64,000 nt of DNA from an uncultured Dysgonomonas sp. (GCF_934668725.1 NZ_CAKUOF010000003.1:291976-355975), one strand, 5' to 3'. Positions 26,370 through 34,531 are shown, numbered from the stretch's first letter. The notes: generated by a model not told the origin, from the sequence alone. Translations and numbers: made by a program.

Positions 26370-28813
26370 TATCTCACATTGGCAATACTGATAATATCAG
26401 AAAACACACCCGCCGCAGTTACACTTGCTCCGGCACCATATCCTTTTATAATCATCGGATACTCATTATAACGCTCGGTTGTGATCTGAATTATATTGTT
26501 GCTGCCTTCCAGTTCATAAAACGGATGACTCATGTCAACTTCCTGCAAACCTACTTCACATTCGCCATTTTCGTATTTGGCTACGAAACGGAGGTGCTTT
26601 CCTTCGGCTTCCAGATTTTGGCGACGATCCTCAAAGCCTTTGTCAACCTCGGCAATACTACTCCAAAACTCATCGAGTGTTCCATCAAAATATTTCTGAG
26701 GAACAAATAGCTTTACTTTCACATCTTTTTGCTCGACTTTATATCCGGCTTCGCGACTAAGAATAACCAATTTACGGATTACATCCTGTCCACATAAATC
26801 AACACGTGGGTCGGGTTCAGCATAGCCCGCCTCTTTTGCCAATTGTACAGCCTTACTAAATGGAATATCTTTGCTTATAGTATTGAATATAAAGTTAAGT
26901 GTTCCCGACAATACCGCTTCAATCTTGATGATTTTATCCCCCGAGTTAGTAAGCGAGTTCATCGTGTTAATAATGGGAAGACCTGCCCCCACATTCGTTT
27001 CAAACAAGAACTTCACGTTACGCTCACGAGCTGTATTTTTCAATTTCAAATAATTGTCGTAAGCCGACGAAGCGGCAATCTTATTGGCAGTAACTACCGA
27101 AACATTATTTGCCAATAAACTGTCATATAATGAGGCAATTTGTTCACTCGCTGTACAATCGACAAAAACAGCATTGAATATATTCATATCCAAAATTTTG
27201 TCTTGTAATATGCTGGGAGAACTTGCAATACCTTCTTTGTCGAGAAGCTCTCTGTAATTATCCAGATCAATACCTTCTCTGCAAAACAAGGCTTTACGTC
27301 CGTTGGCGATACCTGCAACATTTAACTTTAAAGAATACTGTTGCTTTAATTTCGGTTGTTGCTTTTTGATTTGTTCGATCAAATGACCACCGACAATTCC
27401 CGTACCTCCAACAATAAAAAGATTCAGCACCTTATATTCTGATAAGAAAAACGAATCGTGAATTGAGTTCAACGCCTTTCTCAAATATTTATTTTTGATA
27501 ACAAAAGAGATATTTACTTCCGAAGCTCCCTGAGCACAAGCAACAACACTGATACCACTTTTACCCAGTGTTTCGAATAATTTTCCGGCAATACCGGGAG
27601 TATATTTCATATTCTCACCAACAATAGATACTGTTGCCAAGTCACGCTCCAACTGAACCCTATTGATACTACCGAGAGCTATTTCATTGGCAAACTCTTC
27701 TTCCAGCACACTCGCAGCCAGATCGGCATCTACTGAGCGTACTCCGATAGAGGTACTATTTTCGGATGAAGCCTGAGATACCAAGAACACACTGATGGCA
27801 TTTTTAGCCAATGCACGGAATATCCGGTAATTGACCCCAATAATACCAACCATACCCAACCCCTGCACGGTAAGCAAACAAGTATCATCTATGGATGAGA
27901 TACCTTTTATCAGAGCTTTCCTCTTATTCTCACCACCATCGTGGGAGATAAAAGTTCCGGGCAATTCAGGGTGAAAGGTATTCTTGATACGGATGGGTAT
28001 ATTCTTATGGTAAACAGGAAATATTGTAGGTGGATATATAACTTTTGCTCCAAAATTGCAAAGCTCGGTAGCTTCCGTAAAAGTCAAATGCTCTATCACA
28101 TACGCTCCGCTGATTACTTTCGGATCAGCCGACATAAAGCCATCTACATCTGTCCATATTTCTAAGACATCGGCATCTAAAGCCGAAGCAAATATGGCTG
28201 CAGTGTAATCCGAACCGCCTCTTCCCAGATTGGTAATCTCATTTCTCGATTTACAGGCAGAAATAAAACCTGCCACCAATACTTTGCCAGACGATGTTGC
28301 AAAAGCATTTTTAATCAAAGAGCTCGACAATTCGATATCAGGGGTATGTTTTCCGAAAGCCGAATTAGTCTTTATTAATTGAATAGCATCCAGATGCTCG
28401 AAGTCACTTAATACATAACTTACAATAAGAGACGATAATCTCTCGCCATAACTTACAATTTTATCAGACGTACGTTGCGAAAGGTCGTTTATTAAAAAAA
28501 CACCTTTAAATATATTACTAAGTTCGTCTAGCAAGACATTGATTTTAGATAAAAGGTCGGATTCTGTTTTCTTGTCAAAATTCAAACCTTCTATTATCGA
28601 AAGATGGGTATCAATAATTCCCTTAAAACTCAATTCATAATCGGCATTCCCGTCGGCAGCAAGCAATGAGGTTGCCATCAATTTGTCCGTTATTCCTCCA
28701 AACGCAGACGCTACAATAACCAATGAGCCTTTTTCGGCATCTATTATCTTTTTTACATTGAGTATATTTTGAGCCGATCCCAGAGAGGTTCCGCCAAATT
28801 TCATTACTTTCAT
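26369..28813 (-). CDS. thrA: Bifunctional aspartokinase / homoserine dehydrogenase
   Basis: This 814-residue fusion catalyses the first and third steps from aspartate to threonine and methionine. The kinase part (about 1-290) starts MKVMKFGGTSLGSAQN and contains GRGGSDYTAAIFASAL. Two ACT-like regulatory segments follow (VQGLGMVGIIGV, SIVGENMKYTPGIAGKLFE), where threonine feedback is expected. The dehydrogenase part begins near 463 with the Rossmann loop VGGTGIVGGHLIEQ. It continues with VVTANKIAASS, ETNVGAGLPIINT and EPDPRVDLCGQDV. Length and order match ThrA-type enzymes. A full promoter precedes it, and thrB/thrC are not adjacent here. Confidence 0.97.
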   Translation of the reverse strand: MKVMKFGGTSLGSAQNILNVKKIIDAEKGSLVIVASAFGGITDKLMATSLLAADGNADYELSFKGIIDTHLSIIEGLNFDKKTESDLLSKINVLLDELSNIFKGVFLINDLSQRTSDKIVSYGERLSSLIVSYVLSDFEHLDAIQLIKTNSAFGKHTPDIELSSSLIKNAFATSSGKVLVAGFISACKSRNEITNLGRGGSDYTAAIFASALDADVLEIWTDVDGFMSADPKVISGAYVIEHLTFTEATELCNFGAKVIYPPTIFPVYHKNIPIRIKNTFHPELPGTFISHDGGENKRKALIKGISSIDDTCLLTVQGLGMVGIIGVNYRIFRALAKNAISVFLVSQASSENSTSIGVRSVDADLAASVLEEEFANEIALGSINRVQLERDLATVSIVGENMKYTPGIAGKLFETLGKSGISVVACAQGASEVNISFVIKNKYLRKALNSIHDSFFLSEYKVLNLFIVGGTGIVGGHLIEQIKKQQPKLKQQYSLKLNVAGIANGRKALFCREGIDLDNYRELLDKEGIASSPSILQDKILDMNIFNAVFVDCTASEQIASLYDSLLANNVSVVTANKIAASSAYDNYLKLKNTARERNVKFLFETNVGAGLPIINTMNSLTNSGDKIIKIEAVLSGTLNFIFNTISKDIPFSKAVQLAKEAGYAEPDPRVDLCGQDVIRKLVILSREAGYKVEQKDVKVKLFVPQKYFDGTLDEFWSSIAEVDKGFEDRRQNLEAEGKHLRFVAKYENGECEVGLQEVDMSHPFYELEGSNNIIQITTERYNEYPMIIKGYGAGASVTAAGVFSDIISIANVR

Positions 28814-28850
28814 AGCTATGTCGGGTCTAAAATTTATTGTTTTTCGTTCG

Positions 28851-28865
28851 AAGGTCTCAAACCTT
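28851..28865 (-). repeat. Short 5'-leader palindrome before thrA
   Basis: AAGGT and ACCTT flank CTCAA. The element lies 37 nt upstream of the start and about 30 nt downstream of the expected transcription start. On the transcript strand it contains TTTGAGACC, like the other members. Confidence 0.5.
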
Positions 28866-28898
28866 TTTTTATTATCATTTATGTATGACGTTAACCTA

Positions 28899-28929
28899 CA
28901 AATATAAAGATTTAATCTTTGTTTACAAA
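28899..28929 (-). promoter_or_regulatory. Promoter of thrA
   Basis: On the minus strand there is TTTG (28929-28926), 19 nt, then TATATTTG (28906-28899). Both boxes and the spacing match the Bacteroidota consensus exactly. Confidence 0.75.
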
Positions 28930-28952
28930 ATTAAGAAAATGATACATGCTTA

Positions 28953-28994
28953 AATACAAAAAGTGACGGAATCTGTTTAGATTCCGTCACTTTT
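28953..28994 (-). terminator. Terminator of the S41-like lipoprotein gene
   Basis: AAAAGTGACGGAATCT pairs perfectly with AGATTCCGTCACTTTT around GTTT. On the minus strand the tail reads TTTTTGTATTT. Confidence 0.88.
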
Positions 28995-29018
28995 CTATTT
29001 TACGATCCTATATTCTTA

Positions 29019-30407
29019 TTATTGTAGATCTACCATCGTTTCATTAGCTCCGATTCTGTTTGATAAAGATGTTTTCAGTTCTCTTTCAAATCCGGTCGAT
29101 CTTGTTTCTACAGATAGCGTTGATTTTGCACCGCCTATAGTTGCTAATATTTGAGAGAGGATAACCTCGTCTTTGGTACCCAGCTCTCCTAAAAGTATCT
29201 TCTTTTCTGCAGCAACTTTAACTTCCTGAATTGGAGTATTAGGAGTAAAACCTGCCGTATAGTTATAGTTCTTATTAACGTCAGCCATATACAGATATGC
29301 CAAAGTCAAATTCCATTTACCGGCTGTTCCATTTTCAGTCGTTCTTGCAGTTGCAATATTGCGTCCTTTTGTTTTCTCCCCAACCAGTACAATATCATTT
29401 GCTCTATATGCTTTAATAGCATTGATTAGTGCCTCTGAAGCACCCGCTGTCGTTTGCCCTGTTATTATATATATCTTACCCAGTTGATCTCCCAATGTAG
29501 GAATAGCCACTCCTTTACCTTCCGCTGTTTTATCTTGAAAGTTCAAGGGTCTAACAGGTGTTGGCAGATCCGGACGGTATACTTGTTGAATAAATGCTTT
29601 ATTTGTATCACGACCTTTTACCAAAGCACTACCCAATGCCTGAACTCCGCTAAGACTTCCTCCCGAATTATAGCGTACATCAAATACAAGATCAGTTACT
29701 CCCTGATTTTTAAACTCGGTCAACTTAGCAGCTAAACTATTGTCATAAGCATAATTTGCTCCTGCTGAAAAGTTATTGTAGGCAATATAACCAACCTTCT
29801 TAGACCCTGCAGGCAAGATGCTTGACGTATGCATTGGTGCCTCCACATAATTTGCTACAGGCGAAAACGACACAGATTTTTCCTCTGTAATCATAGGGGT
29901 TCTTATAGATAGTGTTATTTTTTCACCTTTACTATATGCACTTGCCAATAGAGTAGATGCATTAGCTGCAGTAACAGCAGTACCATTTACTTTTGTGATA
30001 TACAATCCACGTGCCATAAAGTCTTTCGCTGGGGTATTAGGCTTTACATACAAAACCACATAATAGGTCACCCCACTGATATAATTATTAATAGCATATT
30101 CAAATCCCGGATCGTATACTGTTACAGCCGGTTCGCTTGTTGATGAGATTCTTGAATAATTATACTTATTTCCTCCGTCGGTGTAAACATCATTGGCACT
30201 TAACAACGACTTGAAAAAAGCCGGAGTTTCTTGTTCTAAAGATACATTATTTGGAGTCCAGAGGTAGTTATTTTTCATAACTGTTAATATCTGCTCATTG
30301 GTTTTCGTATCCACCGGTGGTGTGGGTACAGGATCGTCTCCACCACAAGATACCATAAACATAGTGCCTAAAACAACAGACAGTATTGTAAAAAGTCTTT
30401 TTTTCAT
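29019..30407 (-). CDS. S41 peptidase-like lipoprotein, probably catalytically inactive
   Basis: This 462-residue lipoprotein has lipobox MFMVSC (Cys21), an N-terminal helical cap, a PDZ-like part (about 75-175) and an S41 core with VFDVRYNSGGSLSGVQALG. In active S41/CTP enzymes the nucleophile is the first Ser of (T/S)-A-S-A-S-E and the general base is Lys in TxGK. Here those segments read TTAGASEALINAI (Gly322 in place of Ser) and GEKTKGRNIA (Arg349 in place of Lys). Both catalytic residues therefore appear lost while the fold is kept. It may be a peptide-binding pseudoenzyme. It has its own promoter and terminator. Confidence 0.88.
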   Translation of the reverse strand: MKKRLFTILSVVLGTMFMVSCGGDDPVPTPPVDTKTNEQILTVMKNNYLWTPNNVSLEQETPAFFKSLLSANDVYTDGGNKYNYSRISSTSEPAVTVYDPGFEYAINNYISGVTYYVVLYVKPNTPAKDFMARGLYITKVNGTAVTAANASTLLASAYSKGEKITLSIRTPMITEEKSVSFSPVANYVEAPMHTSSILPAGSKKVGYIAYNNFSAGANYAYDNSLAAKLTEFKNQGVTDLVFDVRYNSGGSLSGVQALGSALVKGRDTNKAFIQQVYRPDLPTPVRPLNFQDKTAEGKGVAIPTLGDQLGKIYIITGQTTAGASEALINAIKAYRANDIVLVGEKTKGRNIATARTTENGTAGKWNLTLAYLYMADVNKNYNYTAGFTPNTPIQEVKVAAEKKILLGELGTKDEVILSQILATIGGAKSTLSVETRSTGFERELKTSLSNRIGANETMVDLQ

Positions 30408-30442
30408 ATTTTCGCTACTTAAGTATTATATTAATGTTGGTG

Positions 30443-30474
30443 CAAAATTAGATATTTTATTTATTTCTACCAAA
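30443..30474 (-). promoter_or_regulatory. Promoter of the S41-like gene
   Basis: On the minus strand there is TTTG (30474-30471), 20 nt, then TAATTTTG (30450-30443). The -33 box overlaps the 3' end of the YrdC/Sua5 gene, so the promoter is partly intragenic. Confidence 0.6.
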
Positions 30475-31075
30475 TTAGCTCCCCTTTGCCTTGCCGTACG
30501 ATAGTAGGCTCACCGTCTGTACAATCGACTATGGTTGAAGCTTCGAGACCTCCATATCCCCCATCAATAATAAGATCTACAACATTTTCATACTTTTCCT
30601 CCATTAATTCGGGGTCTGTTGTATACTCTATGATCTCATCATCGTTTTTAACAGATGTTGTCAAAACAGGATTACCTAGGATTCTAACAATTTCCCTGAT
30701 GATATTGTTGTCCGGTATCCTGATACCAACTGTTTTTTTATCTTTATATATCTTAGGCAGAGAGGATGTTGTATTTAACAAAAAAGTAAAAGCTCCGGGT
30801 AAATTCTTCTTCATTAATTTAAATGTAGAAGTATCTACCTTAGCATACTCACTGATATTGCTAAGATCATAGCATATAATCGATAGATTACTCTTTGCCG
30901 GATTTATACCTTTCATCTTACAAATTTTCTCTACGGCTCTCACATTTAAAGCATCACAACCAATTGCATAAACAGTATCGGTAGGATAGATAACCAGTCC
31001 TCCATCTTGAAGAACCTTCACCACTTTATCAATTTCTTTTTGATTGGGATTTTCCGGATATATTTTTATTAACAT
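30467..31075 (-). CDS. Threonylcarbamoyl-AMP synthase (YrdC/Sua5 family)
   Basis: This 202-residue enzyme is predicted to make threonylcarbamoyl-adenylate from threonine, bicarbonate and ATP, the first step of tRNA t6A37 modification. Signatures are the N-terminal YPTDTVYAIGCDALN, the KMKGINPAKSNLS (K-x-R-like nucleotide-binding region) and IRIPDNNIIREIV. The C-terminal STIVDCTDGEPTIVRQGKG is also conserved. It has the short form without the Sua5 C-terminal domain. Bacteroidota often carry two paralogues, so this one may be a YciO-type homologue. No other t6A gene is adjacent. Confidence 0.85.
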   Translation of the reverse strand: MLIKIYPENPNQKEIDKVVKVLQDGGLVIYPTDTVYAIGCDALNVRAVEKICKMKGINPAKSNLSIICYDLSNISEYAKVDTSTFKLMKKNLPGAFTFLLNTTSSLPKIYKDKKTVGIRIPDNNIIREIVRILGNPVLTTSVKNDDEIIEYTTDPELMEEKYENVVDLIIDGGYGGLEASTIVDCTDGEPTIVRQGKGELIW

Positions 31076-31157
31076 AATTATTCCTAAACTTTTTCTTTGT
31101 ACAGAAGAGTGTATCCTATTCTATTTATTTGTGTTTCTTCAAAACACGACAAATATA

Positions 31158-31195
31158 TAAAAAAAGAGACAGAAAACTCTTGTTTTCTGTCTCTT
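31158..31195 (-). terminator. Terminator of fabI
   Basis: AAGAGACAGAAAAC pairs perfectly with GTTTTCTGTCTCTT around TCTT. The minus-strand tail is a T7 run. Confidence 0.88.
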
Positions 31196-31240
31196 AAGAC
31201 TTATAACCTTTTATTCTTTTTCCTCACGAATAAATTCGGC

Positions 31241-32059
31241 TTATTTATTTGCATTAAACTCATCCATCACGGCTACAGTAAGTCCCATATTAGAGAAACC
31301 TCCATCGTGAAATAAGTTTTGCATGGTTACTTTGCGAGTCAAATCCGAGAACATAACAATACAATAATCGGCACACTCCTCGGCATTGGCATTACCTAGA
31401 GGCGACATTTTTTCGGCAAATTCAAGAAATCCGCCCATACCTCCGATACCTGCTCCGGCAGTGGTCATTGTAGGGGATTGTGAAATTGTATTCACACGTA
31501 CACCTTTATCACGTCCATATACATAACCAAAGCTACGACCTATCGATTCTAACAACGATTTAGCATCAGCCATATCGTTATATCCTGCAAAAGTACGTTG
31601 TGCTGCAATATGAGTAAGAGCTAAAACCGAACCGCCTTCAGCAATCGCATCCATTTTTTTCGCAACCTGCATCATTTTGTGAAAAGAGACAGCCGAAATA
31701 TCTAATGTTTTATCTAAAAATTTATAGTCTAAATCATCATAATCGCGTCCTTTTCGTACGTTTGGAGACATACCTATTGAGTGAAGAACGAAGTCAATCT
31801 TACCACCCAGAATTTCTTGCGATCTTGCAAAAACAAGTTCAAGATCTTCTACGATTGTAGCATCTGCAGGAATGACTTCTGTCTTTAATTTGTCAGCCAA
31901 TGCATTAGTTTCTCCCATTCTCATTGCCATAGGAGTATTTGATAATGTAATAGTTGCTCCTTGCTCTACAGCTTTTTCTGCAACTTTCCATGCTATTGAC
32001 ATTTCATTTAGAGCTCCAAAGACGATACCTCTTTTGCCCTTTAATAAGTTATGACTCAT
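31241..32059 (-). CDS. fabI: Enoyl-[acyl-carrier-protein] reductase (NADH), FabI type
   Basis: This 272-residue SDR-family enzyme performs the last reduction in type II fatty acid synthesis. The FabI-specific start LLKGKRGIVFGALNEMSIAW gives the modified nucleotide-binding loop. The active-site pair is in YNDMADAK (Tyr and Lys six residues apart, as in FabI). Other matching blocks are FVLHSIGMSP, GVRVNTISQSPTMT and SPLGNANAEECADYC. It is the main target class for triclosan and diazaborine inhibitors. The gene is monocistronic with a long upstream region shared with nothing on the same strand. Confidence 0.95.
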   Translation of the reverse strand: MSHNLLKGKRGIVFGALNEMSIAWKVAEKAVEQGATITLSNTPMAMRMGETNALADKLKTEVIPADATIVEDLELVFARSQEILGGKIDFVLHSIGMSPNVRKGRDYDDLDYKFLDKTLDISAVSFHKMMQVAKKMDAIAEGGSVLALTHIAAQRTFAGYNDMADAKSLLESIGRSFGYVYGRDKGVRVNTISQSPTMTTAGAGIGGMGGFLEFAEKMSPLGNANAEECADYCIVMFSDLTRKVTMQNLFHDGGFSNMGLTVAVMDEFNANK

Positions 32060-32350
32060 TTTTATTTTTCTATTAGTGAATAATATTCTTTTTGATTGTT
32101 GAATGGCACAAAAATACTAAAAATGTGCAATATCCATATTCTTTTACCTAAAATTTCCCAAAAGTAAAAAATTCCCCTAAAAATTCCCCAACACGAAAAC
32201 CATCACAACAAACTGATTACAAAAACATTAAAATCAACATAAAAGAAAAAGACTACACATTTATTTAGGAATATTTCTAACTTCATTTTTTAATTTTGCT
32301 CTTCTATATCATCTCCTCACTCGCATCCACCTACATTTTATAAAAGACTA

Positions 32351-32420
32351 TTTATTGTTTGGGCAAGCGAAACAGCAATAGATACTTATAACTTTTTAAT
32401 CTACTTTAATCACTATGCAT
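32351..32420 (+). repeat. Dispersed intergenic element, copy B
   Basis: The 31-nt head TTTATTGTTTGGGCAAGCGA plus AACAGCAATAG (32351-32381) matches the others closely. The tail, about 39 nt (CTTATAACTTTTTAATC then TACTTTAATCACTATG), is more diverged. Upstream, ATAAAAGAC is shared with copy C. It lies upstream of the rpsU promoter, in the orientation of rpsU. Confidence 0.6.
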
Positions 32421-32460
32421 ATGCCTGTTCTTAATATTTCGAAGAATTTCTTCAATATCT

Positions 32461-32491
32461 TTTGTGTTTCTAATTGAAACATATATCTTTG
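32461..32491 (+). promoter_or_regulatory. Promoter of rpsU
   Basis: TTTG at 32461-32464, 19 nt, then TATCTTTG at 32484-32491. This is an exact match to the Bacteroidota promoter consensus and predicts a leader of about 175 nt. Confidence 0.78.
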
Positions 32492-32670
32492 CAACCCGAA
32501 AAAGAAGGGAGGTTTTGATTAATACTTAGAATAATATAGTAATAAAACATAAGCTTTAAGGAAAAATAAAGCATTATGTATGTATCCGGATCAATAAGAT
32601 ATAATTGAGAAGGATTTATTTTAATTAAATCAAAACATTTTTTTATAACAGAAATTTAAAAACAAAAATT

Positions 32671-32862
32671 ATGATAGTTGTTCCTATAAAAGAAGGTGAA
32701 AACATCGAAAAAGCACTTAAAAAATTTAAAAGAAAGTTCGAAAAAACAGGTGTTGTAAAAGAACTAAGACGTCGTCAAGCTTTTGAAAAACCATCAATTA
32801 CAAATAGAAAACAAAGAATACACGCTGCATACGTACAAAAACTTCACCAAATAGAAGATTAA
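32671..32862 (+). CDS. rpsU: 30S ribosomal protein bS21
   Basis: This 63-residue basic protein starts MIVVPIKEGENIEKALKKFK and contains RRRQAFEKPSITNRKQRI, typical of bS21. In Bacteroidota bS21 contacts the 3' end of 16S rRNA and, with bS6 and bS18, masks the anti-Shine-Dalgarno. This explains the rarity of Shine-Dalgarno-led genes in the phylum. The start here is preceded only by A-rich sequence. It heads a cluster with xerC (60 nt later) and hpf, and has a strong promoter and long leader. Confidence 0.96.
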   Translation: MIVVPIKEGENIEKALKKFKRKFEKTGVVKELRRRQAFEKPSITNRKQRIHAAYVQKLHQIED

Positions 32863-32921
32863 AACATTTGTATTTATAACAACGATTGTATAACTTCGTC
32901 TTTGAACCAGAAAGGTAAAGA

Positions 32922-33806
32922 ATGACGATAGTTGATAAATATATAGATTATCTCCGTTATGAAAAGAACTACTCTTCTCACACGGAGATTTCTTATTATA
33001 GCGATCTCATTCAATTCCGCGACTTTATTGAATCACACTATCGTGATATCGAATTAGAAACTGTAGACGGTGATATTGTCAGGGCATGGATCATATTCCT
33101 AATGGAAGCAAAAACCTCCGCCCGGTCTGTCAACAGAAAACTGAGCTCTTTGAAATCATTCTATCGATATCTCCAAAAAATGGGATCAATATCGATAAGT
33201 CCTTTAAAAAAGATAAGTGGGCCCAAAGCAAAAAAGCCAATACCATCTTTTATAAATTATTCTGACATGGAAAAGGTTCTGGATATCGAAACGGAAGATA
33301 ACGATTATGAGTCATTCCGAGATAAGGTCATCCTCGAACTATTTTATGTAACAGGCATGCGCAGGGCCGAGCTTATCGGACTAACCGATAAAGATATTGA
33401 CCTGTATTCAGGCAGCATACGAGTTACCGGAAAGCGCAATAAGCAACGCATAATTCCCGTCAGCAAAAACACAATAACACTAATAGATGCTTACCTCGAA
33501 ATACGAAACAAAAATTTCGAGAACCAAACAGTCGCCTTCTTTGTTAAAAAGGACGGAGAACCCATCTACCCCATGCTAATCCATCGGGTAGTAAGCAGTC
33601 ATCTCAAGTGGATTCCGACTTTAGCGAAAGCGAGCCCACACGTATTAAGACATTCCTTTGCTACAGGAATGCTCAACAACGGAGCTGACATAAATGCGGT
33701 AAAAGAATTGCTGGGACATTCAAGCCTGGCATCTACCGAAATTTACACACATACATCTTTTGACGAACTTAAGAAAATATACAACAAAGCTCATCCTCGA
33801 GCATAA
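32922..33806 (+). CDS. Tyrosine recombinase XerC/XerD type
   Basis: This 294-residue recombinase has an N-terminal SAM-like DNA-binding domain (about 1-90, FRDFIESHYRDIELETVDGD) and a catalytic domain. Visible active-site blocks are TGMRRAELIGL (Arg I), VTGKRNKQRIIPVS (Lys), HVLRHSFATGMLNNGA (His-x-x-Arg), and LGHSSLASTEIYTHTS (His and nucleophile Tyr). All catalytic residues are present. Size and motifs fit the Xer dimer-resolution recombinases acting at dif rather than a mobile-element integrase. It lies between rpsU and hpf, a chromosomal housekeeping setting. XerC and XerD cannot be told apart here. Confidence 0.93.
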   Translation: MTIVDKYIDYLRYEKNYSSHTEISYYSDLIQFRDFIESHYRDIELETVDGDIVRAWIIFLMEAKTSARSVNRKLSSLKSFYRYLQKMGSISISPLKKISGPKAKKPIPSFINYSDMEKVLDIETEDNDYESFRDKVILELFYVTGMRRAELIGLTDKDIDLYSGSIRVTGKRNKQRIIPVSKNTITLIDAYLEIRNKNFENQTVAFFVKKDGEPIYPMLIHRVVSSHLKWIPTLAKASPHVLRHSFATGMLNNGADINAVKELLGHSSLASTEIYTHTSFDELKKIYNKAHPRA

Positions 33807-33816
33807 CTATTAAAAC

Positions 33817-33825
33817 AAAAGGAGG
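33817..33825 (+). promoter_or_regulatory. Perfect Shine-Dalgarno sequence before hpf
   Basis: AAAAGGAGG lies 7 nt before the ATG at 33833 and 4 nt before an alternative ATG at 33830. It is the strongest anti-16S match upstream of any gene in this window and therefore favours 33833 as the start. Confidence 0.75.
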
Positions 33826-33832
33826 AATCATG

Positions 33833-34132
33833 ATGGACATTAAAATTCAAGCGCTACATTTTGACGCTAGTGAAAAACTTAGAGAGTTTATCCAAAAAAA
33901 AGTAACTAAATTAGAAAAATATTCAGACGACATATTAAGTGCAGATATCATACTTAAAGTTGTAAAACCCGAAAGCAACAACAACAAAGACGCCTCAATA
34001 AAGCTAAATGTCAAAAATGACGAACTTTACGCAAACAAAACAGCCGAAAGTTTCGAAGAGGCAATCGATTTATGCTCAGAGGCTTTGGAAAAACAACTGA
34101 TCAAGTATAAAGAAAAAGTACAAACCAAGTAA
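33833..34132 (+). CDS. hpf: Ribosome hibernation promoting factor, HPF/RaiA family
   Basis: This 99-residue short-form HPF (100 if the upstream ATG is used) begins MDIKIQALHFDASEKLREFI and has the beta-alpha-beta-alpha pattern of the S30AE fold. It includes KKVTKLEKYSDDILSADIIL and a C-terminal helix ALEKQLIKYKEKVQ. Such proteins bind the decoding region of the 30S subunit and inactivate ribosomes in slow growth. It is the third gene after rpsU and xerC. Its perfect Shine-Dalgarno is unusual for this phylum and may tie its translation to ribosomes that lack bS21 (inference). Confidence 0.93.
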   Translation: MDIKIQALHFDASEKLREFIQKKVTKLEKYSDDILSADIILKVVKPESNNNKDASIKLNVKNDELYANKTAESFEEAIDLCSEALEKQLIKYKEKVQTK

Positions 34133-34149
34133 AATTAACGGACATTTTC

Positions 34150-34180
34150 TTGGGAGTTAAGAAATTTCTTTCTATTTTTG
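34150..34180 (+). promoter_or_regulatory. Promoter of the tRNA-tuf-secE transcription unit
   Basis: TTG at 34150-34152, 20 nt, then TATTTTTG at 34173-34180. It lies immediately before the tRNA cluster and just after hpf. Confidence 0.6.
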
Positions 34181-34217
34181 TCGCCGTTTCGCATAAAGCA
34201 CATCTGTGAAACGGCGA
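34181..34217 (+). other. Hairpin between hpf and the tRNA cluster
   Basis: TCGCCGTTTC at 34181-34190 pairs with GAAACGGCGA at 34208-34217. It is followed by a mixed TTATTATTTTC tail, so it may terminate hpf. It could equally be the start of the tRNA precursor leader, because it begins right at the expected start of transcription. Confidence 0.55.
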
Positions 34218-34245
34218 TTATTATTTTCAAAATAATCAAAGCCAT

Positions 34246-34319
34246 GCCTCTTTAGCTCAGTTGGCCAGAGCACGTGATTTGTAATCTCGGGGTCGTTGGT
34301 TCGAATCCGACAAGAGGCT
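34246..34319 (+). tRNA. tRNA-Thr (anticodon TGT)
   Basis: This 74-nt cloverleaf has acceptor GCCTCTT/AAGAGGC, D-stem GCTC/GAGC, and anticodon loop TTTGTAA giving TGT. The T-arm is GGTTCGAATCC. The anticodon stem has one U-U mismatch (position 29-41). It is first of four tRNA genes before tuf. Confidence 0.95.
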
Positions 34320-34359
34320 CAAAAAAGGCGAAAGCCTATTTTTATCTGCAAAAAAGAAA

Positions 34360-34442
34360 GGGCAGTTACCAGAGTGGCCAAATGGGTCTGACTGTAACTC
34401 AGATAGCGTAAGCTTACGGTGGTTCGAATCCATCACTGCCCA
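34360..34442 (+). tRNA. tRNA-Tyr (anticodon GTA)
   Basis: This 83-nt class II tRNA has acceptor GGGCAGT/ACTGCCC, anticodon loop CTGTAAC (GTA), and a long variable arm (TAGCGTAAGCTTACG). Confidence 0.96.
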
Positions 34443-34452
34443 CTTTCATTGC

Positions 34453-34525
34453 GCGGAAGTAGCTCAGTTGATAGAGCATCAGCCTTCCAAGCTGAGGGTC
34501 GCGGGTTTGAGCCCCGTCTTCCGCT
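34453..34525 (+). tRNA. tRNA-Gly (anticodon TCC)
   Basis: This 73-nt tRNA has acceptor GCGGAAG/CTTCCGC. Its anticodon stem TCAGC/GCTGA flanks the loop CTTCCAA (TCC). Confidence 0.96.
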
Positions 34526-34531
34526 CTTATC

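Larger units (their letters stand above)
32060..32670. other. Divergent intergenic region between fabI and rpsU
   Basis: This 611-nt region has no gene. It contains a -7-like box for fabI (minus-strand TATTTTTG at 32116-32109), copy B of the dispersed element (from 32351) and the rpsU promoter (32461-32491). An AT-rich rpsU leader of about 175 nt follows. The leader shows no strong hairpin by eye. Confidence 0.6.
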
